A DNA stretch of 47,484 nucleotides from Actinomyces culturomici (lineage in GTDB: Bacteria; Actinomycetota; Actinomycetes; Actinomycetales; Actinomycetaceae): assembly GCF_900499005.1 (NCBI RefSeq), contig NZ_LS991316.1, positions 222,191 through 269,674 of the forward strand. Direction: 5' to 3'. Position 1 is the first letter of the stretch, and each line of letters starts with the position of its first letter. The translations under genes were made by a program, and so were the position numbers. Shown in pieces: positions 17,110-25,979 of the stretch. The notes under the pieces were generated by a model, which saw only the letters and a program-made list of their open reading frames with translations, had not been told where the DNA came from and made no database searches.

Positions 17110-18005
17110 TTCAGCGCCTCGGCCTGCGATTCGACGGTGGCTCGGACGAACTTGAGGTCGCGGTAGCCGGAGATGTAGGCCTCGCCGATGAACATGAACG
17201 GCGTCCCGGTGATGCCGAGGTTGTAGGCCTCCGTCTTCGCGTCGGTCACCGCCTTCTCCGTCTCGGCGGAGGTCATCGCCAGACGGAACGCGTCGAGGTC
17301 GGGGACGCCCGCGGCCTTCGCGAACTCCGTGAGGTTGTCCTCGGTGTACTCGGGGTGCTCGCCGTCCCCGGCCGCGGCGTAAACGGCGTCGTGGAACTCC
17401 CAGAAGCGCCCCTGGGCCGCGGCGGCGCGGCCCGCCTGGGCGGCGAGCGGCGAGGTCGGCGTGATCTGCGCGAGATCGCGCCACTCGATCCGCAGGGTTC
17501 CGTCCTTCACGAGGTCGGCGAGGCCCGGCTCGACCTGCTTGGCGAAGAGGGTGCAGTAGGGGCAGGCGAAGTCCGAGTAGAGGACCATGACGACGGGCGC
17601 GTCGACCGCGCCCTGGGCCTGGGCATCGGCGGGATCGCGGCGGGCCTGCTTGCGGATGACCTCGAGAAGGCCCGGGTTCGTCTCCGAGGGCGCGCCCTCG
17701 CCGGACGCCGTCGAGCCGGCTGCGGCCTGCGCCTCCGCCTGCGCCGTCGACTGGGCGGCGCGGGCCGCCTCGAGCGCCGACTGGGCGCCGGCGAACTCCG
17801 CAGTCAATCGATGACGATCGGCGACGAGAACCCCGGTCGTGAGGACGAGGGCGGCGACGAGGAGCAGGAGGAGCGCCGTCAGCGGGGATCGGGCCCTCCG
17901 CGCCTTCGGCGCGCTCGACGGGGGGATCGACGCGTCCCCGGGGCGAGCGGCTCCCTCGGGGCGGGCCGGGATCTCGGGCGACTGAGGGCGAAGCGGTTGC
18001 GACAC
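17106..18005 (-). CDS. membrane-anchored DsbA-family thiol oxidoreductase
   Basis: 299 residues from GTG. A cytoplasmic Pro-rich head is followed by one membrane helix (about 41-62) and an Ala-rich coiled-coil linker (68-100). The thioredoxin-fold DsbA domain has the active site SDFACPYC (Cys148, Cys151) and the cis-proline loop GITGTPFMFI. It probably forms or isomerises disulfides outside the membrane. AGGAG precedes the start. It forms a two-gene operon with the ccdA-like gene. Confidence 0.88.
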   Translation of the reverse strand: MSQPLRPQSPEIPARPEGAARPGDASIPPSSAPKARRARSPLTALLLLLVAALVLTTGVLVADRHRLTAEFAGAQSALEAARAAQSTAQAEAQAAAGSTASGEGAPSETNPGLLEVIRKQARRDPADAQAQGAVDAPVVMVLYSDFACPYCTLFAKQVEPGLADLVKDGTLRIEWRDLAQITPTSPLAAQAGRAAAAQGRFWEFHDAVYAAAGDGEHPEYTEDNLTEFAKAAGVPDLDAFRLAMTSAETEKAVTDAKTEAYNLGITGTPFMFIGEAYISGYRDLKFVRATVESQAEALK

Positions 18006-18107
18006 GGGGAACTCCTGCGTGGACGACGGGTCTCTCCAGTGTCTCAGAGACGGCGAAGGGGCGCCGCGCGATGCGCGGCGCCCCTTGCGAAGCAGTGCGG
18101 TGCCGGG

Positions 18108-18404
18108 TCAGGACGCCCGACGGGTCCTCGACGTCGAGCGGATCTCCTCGCGGCGCTCCTCCTCGGTCATCCCGCCCCAGATGCCGTAGGGCTCCTGGGC
18201 GGCCAGCGCGTACTCGCGGCACTGGTCGATGACGGGGCAGGTCGCGCAGATCGCCTTGGCGTTCGCGGCGCGGCGACGGCGCGCCGAGCCGCGCTCGCCC
18301 TCGGGGTGGAAGAAGAGCTCGGTGTCGAGGTCGCGGCACGCGCCGTCGTACTGCCAGTCCCAGGCGTCGATCATCGGGCCGGGGAGACGTGAGACGTCGG
18401 TCAT
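18108..18404 (-). CDS. whiB3: WhiB-family Fe-S transcriptional regulator, WhiB3-like
   Basis: 98 residues. Four iron-sulfur ligands are present: Cys23, Cys53, Cys56 and Cys62 (C-x2-C-x5-C). The G(I/V)WGG turn follows as EPYGIWGGMTEEER, then a basic C-terminal DNA-binding tail. LPGPMIDAWDWQ and FFHPEGERG match the WhiB3/WhiD subgroup better than WhiB1 or WhiB2. These proteins sense redox or NO and act with sigma-70. The upstream gap carries PHO-box-like repeats, one pair over the predicted -35, suggesting phosphate or PhoP control. Confidence 0.88.
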   Translation of the reverse strand: MTDVSRLPGPMIDAWDWQYDGACRDLDTELFFHPEGERGSARRRRAANAKAICATCPVIDQCREYALAAQEPYGIWGGMTEEERREEIRSTSRTRRAS

Positions 18405-18458
18405 GGGTACCTCTCAATCGCGGCCGGTATCGGGGTCCGTCCCCGTGCGGCCTCAGCC

Positions 18459-18488
18459 AGGATAGTTTATTGTGCGCAAGTTGTTCAA
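18459..18488 (-). promoter_or_regulatory. whiB3 promoter
   Basis: On the minus strand TTGAAC (18488-18483) and TATCCT (18464-18459) are separated by 18 nt, about 60 bases before the whiB3 start. Confidence 0.5.
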
Positions 18489-18504
18489 GACCCGTTCAAG
18501 AATT
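18483..18504 (+). promoter_or_regulatory. PHO-box-like direct repeat pair 1
   Basis: GTTCAAGACCC and GTTCAAGAATT are two adjacent 11-base units, as in PhoP sites of streptomycetes (GTTCA core, 11-bp period). They overlap the whiB3 -35. Confidence 0.5.
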
Positions 18505-18550
18505 CCGAGTGGAATCTCAGGAAAGGCGTCGAACCTGGGAAAAGGCTGGG

Positions 18551-18583
18551 GAATCGGTAAACTTCGGTGAACAGTCTGTGAAC
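18551..18583 (-). promoter_or_regulatory. PHO-box-like direct repeat set 2
   Basis: The minus strand reads GTTCACAGACT, GTTCACCGAAG, TTTACCGATTC: two good and one degenerate 11-base units, in the orientation opposite to pair 1. Confidence 0.5.
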
Positions 18584-18802
18584 AAGTCGCGCCGAGTTCC
18601 TTACGTCGCTTCGAGTGGCGGGCGCGCGCGGCGCGGGCGAGAATCGTCCTCAAGGGCGCGCCGCGCCCTGCGAACGCGGTCAAGAACCGCGACAATTCGG
18701 CGAAGACCCGGTTCGCCCGACGCGTCCGAGTCCGAACACAGACGACGAATCCTCCGCGGGCGCCGGCCTGCGGAGCGAACGGGGAACGGAAGGAGGGCGG
18801 AC

Positions 18803-19729
18803 GTGCCCAGAGCCCACGTCGGCGCCGGCGCCCCCTTCGAGGCGCCCCTCACCGTCACCGCCGTCTCCGTGCGGCTCGGCATTTCGCCCTCGACCCTGAG
18901 GACTTGGGAACGGCGCTACGGCCTCGGGCCCGGGGACCGCAGAGCCGGAGCCCATCGCCGCTACCTCCCCGCCGACGTCGCCCGCCTCACCCGCATGGTC
19001 GAACTCGTCCACCAGGGCGTGTCCCCGGCGGATGCGGCCGCCTCCGTCCTCGCCCTCGCCGACCCCGTCGAGGCCCCCGCCGAGGTCGCCGCCCCCCACT
19101 GCGTGCAGGACCTCGTCGACTCGTCGTGTTCGGCGGGCCCGGCGGGCCTGCGCGACGTGCTCGGCGCCGCCATCGAGGAGGAAGGCCTCGTCCACACGTG
19201 GTCCCGGCTCGTCAGCCCCGCGCTCGACCGTCTGCGCGCCGACGACCTCGGACAGCTGCCGGGGTGCGCGCCCTCGGCCGTCCTCCAGGGCGCCTTCCTC
19301 GAGATCCTCGCCCGGATCGCCGACCAGAGCCCCGCGCGCGGCTCCGCCCTCGCGTCCGTCATCGTCCTCACCGACGTCGCCCACGAGCTCGCCGCCCATG
19401 TCGTCGGCGTCGCCCTGCGCTGGTACGGCGTCGACGCCCGCATCGTCGCCACCGGCTCGATCGACGGGCAGACCGGCTCGGAGCGCTTCCGCGCGCACAT
19501 CGCCCGCCGGCCCATCGACCTCGCCATCGTCATGGGGACGGGGACGAGCTGCGAGAAGTTCATCGCCTTCATCGCCGACGACTGCGAGACGGACGTCCTC
19601 CTCGTCGGCGCCGACGCTCCGCCCGTCGTCGACGGCCGGGTCCTGCGCGTCCGCACGCCCGCGGCCTGCGTCGAGGAGGCCCTCGCGCTCCTCGCCCCCG
19701 GCGTCGACCTCGTCGCCATCGGCGGCTGA
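18803..19729 (+). CDS. MerR-type transcriptional regulator with B12-binding-like C-terminal region
   Basis: 308 residues from GTG, with AGGAGG six bases upstream. The winged-helix MerR head is TVTAVSVRLGISPSTLRTWERRYGL..HRRYLPADVARLTRMVELV (about 16-75). The remainder resembles the helical plus Rossmann-like effector part of CarH/LitR-type regulators. The helical part is EEGLVHTWSRLVSPALDRL, and the later part includes VIVLTDVAHELAAHVVGVAL and VLLVGADAP. The DxHxxG cobalamin-binding signature is absent, so a B12 light sensor role is unlikely. It is divergent from whiB3 and shares its regulatory gap. Confidence 0.75.
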   Translation: MPRAHVGAGAPFEAPLTVTAVSVRLGISPSTLRTWERRYGLGPGDRRAGAHRRYLPADVARLTRMVELVHQGVSPADAAASVLALADPVEAPAEVAAPHCVQDLVDSSCSAGPAGLRDVLGAAIEEEGLVHTWSRLVSPALDRLRADDLGQLPGCAPSAVLQGAFLEILARIADQSPARGSALASVIVLTDVAHELAAHVVGVALRWYGVDARIVATGSIDGQTGSERFRAHIARRPIDLAIVMGTGTSCEKFIAFIADDCETDVLLVGADAPPVVDGRVLRVRTPAACVEEALALLAPGVDLVAIGG

Positions 19730-19857
19730 CCCGGGCGGTATCGTTCCCCGGACGGCCGCCGCGCCCGCCGGGTCGGGCCCGCGCTCCCGGCGCGGGAGCC
19801 CCGGAGCCTCCGGCGAATCCGCGCCCGAGCGCGCAGGTCGGCGGCCCTCCCGGTGCT

Positions 19858-19870
19858 ACCGTTGAACGGT
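19858..19870. promoter_or_regulatory. palindrome at the epimerase promoter
   Basis: ACCGTT-G-AACGGT is a perfect 6-bp inverted repeat. It overlaps TACCGT (19857-19862), a possible -10 box about 45 bases before the start at 19907. It may be a repressor operator. Confidence 0.35.
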
Positions 19871-19906
19871 CAAGAACCATTCGCGACGACGCATCTGGGA
19901 GCCGAC

Positions 19907-21172
19907 ATGAACACCCCGTGGAACGACACCGCCCTCCTCGCCGCCTTCGACGAGGACTTCCGCGCCCTCGTCGACTTCGCCTCGGCGTCCGCGGTCCCCT
20001 CCGGCTTCGGCTCCCTCGACGCCGCCGGCGCCCTCGACGACTCCAAGCCCGTCGAGCTGTGGATCTCCTGCCGGATGACCTACGTCTTCACCCTCGCGCA
20101 GATGCGCGGGATCGAGGGCGCCGCCGACCTCGTCGAGCACGGCCTCGACGCACTGTCCGGCCCCTTCCACGACGACGAGTTCGGGGGCTGGTTCTCCGCC
20201 GTTGACGGCTTCGAGGCCGACGCCGCCCCCGTCGAGGGCGTCCGCAAGGAGGCCTACTCCCACGCCTTCGTCGTCCTCGCCACAGCCGCCGCGATGCTCG
20301 CCGGCCATGAGCGCGCGGGCGCCCTCCTCGACGAGGCCCTCGCCGATCAGGACGCCCACTGGTGGGAGCCCTCCCACGGGCGCGTCCGCAACTCGTGGAA
20401 CCGGGACTGGACCGAATGCGAGGACTACCGCGGCCTCAACGCCAACATGCACACCGTCGAGGCCTACCTCGCCGCCTTCGACGCGACGGGGAACCGCATC
20501 TGGCTCGCCCGCGCCCGCGAAATCATGCGCTTCGTCGCCGACCTCGGCGCCCGCTTCGGATGGCGCCTCCCCGAGCACTTCTCGGCCGACTGGGAGCCGA
20601 GGCCCGACATGTTCTCCGACAATCCGGCCGACCCCTTCCGCCCCTACGGCGCGACCCCCGGACACGGATTCGAATGGGCGCGCCTCATCCTCCACGGCCG
20701 CGCCTCCCTCCTCGCGATCGACGACCGCCCCGGCCCATGGATGGTCGAGGTCGCCGGCGCCCTCGTCGACCGCGCCGATATCGACGGATGGGACACCGGC
20801 CATGCCGGAGGCATCGTCTACACGACCGACTTCGACGGACGGACGGTCGTCCCCACGCGCATGCACTGGGTCGCCTGCGAGGCCGTCAACGCCGCGCTCG
20901 CGCTCGGGAAGACCCTCGACGACGCCGGGGACGAGGACGGGGTCGCCGTTCAGTCCGAGCGCTTCGCCCGCTACGTGGCCTGGGCCGACCAGTACCTCCA
21001 CGAGGGGCCGGGCCGCTGGATCCACGAGGTCGACGAGGACGGGGCCCCCTCGACGACCGTGTGGGGCGGCAAGCCCGACGCCTACCACGTCGCCCAGATG
21101 CTCCTCCTTCCGCGCATCGGACTCGCCCCGGGGTTCGCGGCCGCGCTCGCGGCCGACCGGCGGGACGCCTGA
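19907..21172 (+). CDS. AGE-family sugar epimerase/isomerase
   Basis: 421 residues, alpha6/alpha6-barrel family of N-acylglucosamine 2-epimerase and YihS-type aldose-ketose isomerases. Barrel-lining histidines are seen in KEAYSHAFVVLATAA, GLNANMHTVEAYLAAFDAT and ATPGHGFEWARLIL; the last two are typical catalytic or substrate positions. WNRDWTECEDYRG and MHWVACEAVNAALAL are also conserved. The substrate is not certain: mannose or a related hexose is more likely than N-acylglucosamine. The first ATG with reasonable spacing after GGGAG was chosen. It stands alone, between a regulator and guaB. Confidence 0.8.
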   Translation: MNTPWNDTALLAAFDEDFRALVDFASASAVPSGFGSLDAAGALDDSKPVELWISCRMTYVFTLAQMRGIEGAADLVEHGLDALSGPFHDDEFGGWFSAVDGFEADAAPVEGVRKEAYSHAFVVLATAAAMLAGHERAGALLDEALADQDAHWWEPSHGRVRNSWNRDWTECEDYRGLNANMHTVEAYLAAFDATGNRIWLARAREIMRFVADLGARFGWRLPEHFSADWEPRPDMFSDNPADPFRPYGATPGHGFEWARLILHGRASLLAIDDRPGPWMVEVAGALVDRADIDGWDTGHAGGIVYTTDFDGRTVVPTRMHWVACEAVNAALALGKTLDDAGDEDGVAVQSERFARYVAWADQYLHEGPGRWIHEVDEDGAPSTTVWGGKPDAYHVAQMLLLPRIGLAPGFAAALAADRRDA

Positions 21173-21207
21173 GGCCGTCCGCCTCCCGCGATCAGGCGCG
21201 CCGCCGC

Positions 21208-21229
21208 GCCCTCGTCGATCGACGAGGGC
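21208..21229. repeat. perfect 22-bp palindrome upstream of guaB
   Basis: GCCCTCGTCGA followed directly by its reverse complement. It lies between the epimerase stop and guaB and may act as a terminator or protein-binding site. Related half-sites occur at 11873, 24583, 40858 and 44711. Confidence 0.6.
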
Positions 21230-21302
21230 GGGGGCGAGGCCGACGACAGGGGAGCGGGAGGGGCGGGAATCCGTTCGCGCCCGCCGGGCATCTCTCGCGT
21301 GA

Positions 21303-22901
<1,599 letters not shown>

Positions 22902-22906
22902 GCCCC

Positions 22907-22951
22907 ACTGGGACCCCCGCCGCGCCCCCGGGCTGCGACGGGGGTCCCAGT
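22907..22951 (+). terminator. terminator after guaB
   Basis: Perfect 13-bp stem ACTGGGACCCCCG with its complement around an 18-19-nt GC-rich loop, starting six bases after the guaB stop. Confidence 0.7.
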
Positions 22952-23025
22952 CTCCCGGGCGGGGCCGTCGATAAGCTGGACCCGTCGGAACGAATTCCCG
23001 CATATCGCGAAAGGGCGCTGCGCAC

Positions 23026-23715
23026 ATGCTCATTCTCATCGACCACGCGAACGTCGAGGCCATCGCCGAGACCCTCACCTACCTCCCCGTCGACGGCGTG
23101 ACGACGAATCCGACCATCCTCTACCGCGAGGGCAAGGAGCCCCTCGAGGTCCTCCACCGCATCCAGGACGTCCTCCCCGAGGGCGCCCAGCTCCACGTCC
23201 AGATCGTCTCCGAGCGCGCCGACGACATGGTCGAGGAGGCCCGCGCGCTCCGCGGCGAACTCGCCGGCGAGCTCTTCGTCAAGCTCCCCGTCACCCGCGA
23301 GGGCTTCAAGGCGATCCCGCGGATCGTCGCCGAGGGCATCCAGGTCACCGCCACCGGCATTCACTCGTCCATGCAGGGCTTCATGGCCGCGAAGGCCGGC
23401 GCCCGCTACGTCGCCCCCTACGTCAACCGCATGGACAACTACGGTATCGACGGCGTCCGTGTTGCCACCGAGATTCACCGGACCCTTAAGTCCTACGGCA
23501 TGGAGGCTGACGTTCTCGCCGCCTCCTTCAAGAACTCCGAGCAGGTCCTCGAGCTCGTCCGCCAGGGCGTCGGCGCGATCACCGCGGCCCCCGACGTTCT
23601 CGCCGCGCTCATCAAGAACCCGGCGACCGACGCCGCGATCGCCGAGCAGAACCGCCACTTCGAGATCCTCGTCGGCAAGAAGCGCTCGTGGAAGGACCTC
23701 ATCGACGAGAAGTGA
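23026..23715 (+). CDS. fsa: transaldolase-family protein, fructose-6-phosphate aldolase-like
   Basis: 229 residues, the short class (FSA/TalC) of the transaldolase family. VDGVTTNPTILYREG is the substrate loop. The Schiff-base lysine is Lys86 in ELFVKLPVT. VTATGIHSSMQGFMAAKAGARYVAPYVNRMDN and DVLAASFKNSEQVLELVRQGV follow. The sequence cannot decide between aldolase and transaldolase activity. GAAAGGG is the Shine-Dalgarno, and TAAGCT at 22972-22977 is a likely -10. Convergent with the exonuclease gene, with a shared hairpin between. Confidence 0.85.
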   Translation: MLILIDHANVEAIAETLTYLPVDGVTTNPTILYREGKEPLEVLHRIQDVLPEGAQLHVQIVSERADDMVEEARALRGELAGELFVKLPVTREGFKAIPRIVAEGIQVTATGIHSSMQGFMAAKAGARYVAPYVNRMDNYGIDGVRVATEIHRTLKSYGMEADVLAASFKNSEQVLELVRQGVGAITAAPDVLAALIKNPATDAAIAEQNRHFEILVGKKRSWKDLIDEK

Positions 23716-23721
23716 GACGGC

Positions 23722-23755
23722 TCCGCTCCCCGGGCATCCGATGACGGGGAGCGGA
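23722..23755. terminator. bidirectional hairpin between convergent genes
   Basis: Perfect 11-bp stem TCCGCTCCCCG with CGGGGAGCGGA around a 12-nt loop. It occupies most of the 51-base gap between the aldolase and exonuclease stops. Confidence 0.75.
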
Positions 23756-23766
23756 CTCGCCTCGGG

Positions 23767-24495
23767 TCAGCGCGAGGCCATCGGCCAGGACGGGTCGATA
23801 TGCGCGTTGCGGCCCTTGCGGCGCAAGAAGCCCTCGAAGTCCTCCGCCCAGTCCCGGTGGGCTGTGATCTGGTAGGCGTGGAGCGCCGCGGCGTCCATGC
23901 CGGAGAGCGCGTCGAAACGGCGCGCGATCCCCGCGAGGACGTCGAGGGTCATCGCGACGTCGACCTCGGCGGTGTGCGCGTTCGGCGAGGCGTCGACCCC
24001 GTAGACCGGCGCCATGTCCGTCAGCGTCTTCTTCCCCTTGCGATACCGGTCGAGGGCGCGGTCGAGCACGAGCGGATCGAGAACGGGCGCGGGCGTCCGT
24101 CCGAGCCGCTCGGCGAAGGTGCCGAGCCCGTGGCGGGCGAGTTCCGCGTCGACGAGCGTGAGGTCGTAGGACGCGTTGAATGCGACGACCGGGAAGCCGC
24201 GCCGCCAGTGCTCGACGAGAGCGCCTGCGACCTCGTCGAGGACCTCCGCGACCGGCTGGCCCTCCGCCCTCGCCCGCTCCGTCGTGATCCCGTGGACGGC
24301 GGCGGCCTGCGCGGGGATCTCCACCCCCGGGTCGGCGAGCCAGGTCCGCACCTGGTCGGGACGGCCCCGATCGGCGCCGTCGAGGCGCAGGACGAGCGCC
24401 GCGGTGACGAGCCTGTCGGACGAAGGGTCGACGCCCGTCGTCTCCGTGTCGAATCCCAGCCAGGGGACCTCGGTCCAGTTCCGCGCTCCGTTCAT
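23767..24495 (-). CDS. DnaQ-like 3'-5' exonuclease
   Basis: 242 residues. DEDDh exonuclease fold: ExoI LGFDTETTGVDP (Asp16, Glu18), ExoII VVAFNASYDLTLVDAEL, ExoIII NAHTAEVDVAMTLDVL with the His and final Asp. It resembles stand-alone actinobacterial DNA polymerase III epsilon-like proteins; the target (DNA or RNA) is not determined. A second in-frame ATG at 24513 would add six residues. The start at 24495 is favoured because CACACT lies 6 nt upstream, as at leaderless genes here. Divergent from guaB3. Confidence 0.88.
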   Translation of the reverse strand: MNGARNWTEVPWLGFDTETTGVDPSSDRLVTAALVLRLDGADRGRPDQVRTWLADPGVEIPAQAAAVHGITTERARAEGQPVAEVLDEVAGALVEHWRRGFPVVAFNASYDLTLVDAELARHGLGTFAERLGRTPAPVLDPLVLDRALDRYRKGKKTLTDMAPVYGVDASPNAHTAEVDVAMTLDVLAGIARRFDALSGMDAAALHAYQITAHRDWAEDFEGFLRRKGRNAHIDPSWPMASR

Positions 24496-24501
24496 GCCCC
24501 C

Positions 24502-24507
24502 AGTGTG
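24502..24507 (-). promoter_or_regulatory. -10-like box of leaderless exonuclease mRNA
   Basis: CACACT on the minus strand ends 6 nt before the ATG at 24495. It matches the TACACT boxes of tsaD and guaB except for the first base. Confidence 0.4.
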
Positions 24508-24639
24508 CGCCATGGCGCCCCCGTCTGCGTCCCTCGGCCCGCGCGCGGACCCTCCCGCGCCCCTCCGCCGACGCGGCGCCCCGCCCTCGTCCTCCCAGGT
24601 CACGAGGGCGAACGCCCGTCCCCGGCGGGAGGGAGTCGA

Positions 24640-24645
24640 TAGGAT
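24640..24645 (+). promoter_or_regulatory. -10 box of leaderless guaB3 mRNA
   Basis: TAGGAT, identical to the tsaB box, ends 6 nt before the GTG at 24652. Confidence 0.5.
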
Positions 24646-24651
24646 CGCGTT

Positions 24652-25776
24652 GTGAGCAACGAAGTCGAAATCGGCCGGGGCAAGCGCGCCCGGCGCGCCT
24701 ACACGCTCGACGACATCGCCCTCGTGCCCTCGCGGCGCACCCGCGACCCCGAGGACGTCAACGTCGGCTGGCAGATCGACGCCTACCACGTCGACATCCC
24801 GATCATGGCCGCGCCGATGGACTCCGTCATGAGCCCCGACACCGCGATCGCCTTCGGGAGGCTCGGCGGCATCGGCGTCCTCGACCTCAACGGGCTGTGG
24901 ACCCGCTACGAGGACCCCGAGCCGATCCTCGAGGAGATCTCGCGCCTCGCGGAATCCGAGTCGATCGCCCGGCTCCAGCAGATCTACTCCGAGCCGATCA
25001 AGCCCTCGCTCATCACCGCGCGCCTTCAGCAGATCCGCGAGGCCGGGGTCGTCGTCGCGGGCAAGCTCTCCCCGCAGCTCACCCAGAAGTACTGGCGCTA
25101 CGTCGTCGACGCCGGCGTCGACCTCTTCGTCATCCGAGGCTCGACGGTGTCGGCCGAGCACGTGTCGAGCCGCCGCGAGCCCCTCAACCTCAAGCGCTTC
25201 ATCTACGAGCTCGACGTCCCCGTGATCGTCGGCGGAGTCTGCACGGACACCGCGGCCCTCCACCTCATGCGGACCGGCGCCGCGGGAGTCCTCGTCGGCT
25301 TCGGAGGGGGAGCGGCCCATTCGACCCGCCAGTCGCTCGGCGTTCACGCGCCGATGGCGACGGCGATCGCCGACGTGGCGGCCGCCCGGCGCGACTACAT
25401 GGACGAGTCGGGCGGGCGGTACGTCCACGTCATCGCCGATGGCGGGATCGGGCGCTCGGGCGACCTCTCCCGCGCGATCGCCTGCGGCGCGGACGCGGTC
25501 ATGCTCGGGGCGGCCCTCGCGCGCGCCGAGGAGGCGCCGGGCCGCGGCTGGCACTGGGGCTCGGAGGCGACCCACCCCGACATGCCGCGCGGCCAGCGGG
25601 TTCGCGTCGGCACCTCGGGAACTCTCGAGCAGATCCTCTACGGCCCCTCGACGCGGGCCGACGGCTCGCTGAACTTCGTCGGCGCCCTGCGCCGCACGAT
25701 GGCGTCGACCGGTTACTCGGAGGTGAAGGACCTCCAGAAGGTCGAGGTCGTCGTCAGCCCGTATCGGCCGAGCTGA
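24652..25776 (+). CDS. guaB3: GuaB3-family IMP dehydrogenase-related protein
   Basis: 374 residues from GTG. A TIM-barrel relative of GuaB without the CBS pair: EIGRGKRARRAYTLDDIALVPSRRTRDPEDV, PIMAAPMDSVMSP, then VIVGGVCTDTAALHLMRTGAAGVLVGFGGGAAHSTR. ADVAAARRDYMDESGGRYVHVIADGGIG follows, all typical of actinobacterial GuaB3. The loop that carries the catalytic cysteine in GuaB reads GGGAAHSTR here, with no Cys, so classical IMP dehydrogenase chemistry is doubtful. Its role may be regulatory or a different reaction. It is followed by a strong terminator at 25805. Confidence 0.88.
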   Translation: MSNEVEIGRGKRARRAYTLDDIALVPSRRTRDPEDVNVGWQIDAYHVDIPIMAAPMDSVMSPDTAIAFGRLGGIGVLDLNGLWTRYEDPEPILEEISRLAESESIARLQQIYSEPIKPSLITARLQQIREAGVVVAGKLSPQLTQKYWRYVVDAGVDLFVIRGSTVSAEHVSSRREPLNLKRFIYELDVPVIVGGVCTDTAALHLMRTGAAGVLVGFGGGAAHSTRQSLGVHAPMATAIADVAAARRDYMDESGGRYVHVIADGGIGRSGDLSRAIACGADAVMLGAALARAEEAPGRGWHWGSEATHPDMPRGQRVRVGTSGTLEQILYGPSTRADGSLNFVGALRRTMASTGYSEVKDLQKVEVVVSPYRPS

Positions 25777-25804
25777 GTCCTTGACCTCCTTCTCGGGATC
25801 GCCC

Positions 25805-25847
25805 AGGAGCGCCCGGTCGCGGCTCGTCGCCGCAGCCGGGCGCTCCT
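25805..25847 (+). terminator. terminator after guaB3
   Basis: Perfect 12-bp outer stem AGGAGCGCCCGG with its complement and a short inner stem, 29 bases after the guaB3 stop, followed by CGTCTCC. Confidence 0.75.
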
Positions 25848-25898
25848 CGTCTCCGCCCCGTCGTCGCGGAGCCCGTTCCTGACGAGTCGTCAGTACCG

Positions 25899-25927
25899 TT
25901 GACGCACTAAGGGTGACCCTATTAATG
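25899..25927 (+). promoter_or_regulatory. orphan promoter with AGGGT-G-ACCCT operator
   Basis: TTGACG (25899-25904) is followed after 17 nt by TTAATG. Between them lies CTAAGGGTGACCCTA, a near-symmetric site of the kind bound by DtxR-type metal regulators. Directly downstream is a decayed IS256 element rather than a matching gene, so the promoter appears to have lost its gene. Confidence 0.4.
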
Positions 25928-25979
25928 GTAGGAAGTGCGCGGTAATCATGCGCGCATTGATTCCGACTTGGGCGTGCCG

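Larger units (their letters stand above)
18405..18802. other. divergent intergenic region with promoter and PHO-box-like sites
   Basis: 398 bases between whiB3 and the MerR-type gene. It is less GC-rich than its surroundings at 18461-18600 and holds a whiB3 promoter and two sets of 11-bp direct repeats. No gene is seen; an upstream extension of the MerR frame through this region has no family similarity. Confidence 0.7.
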
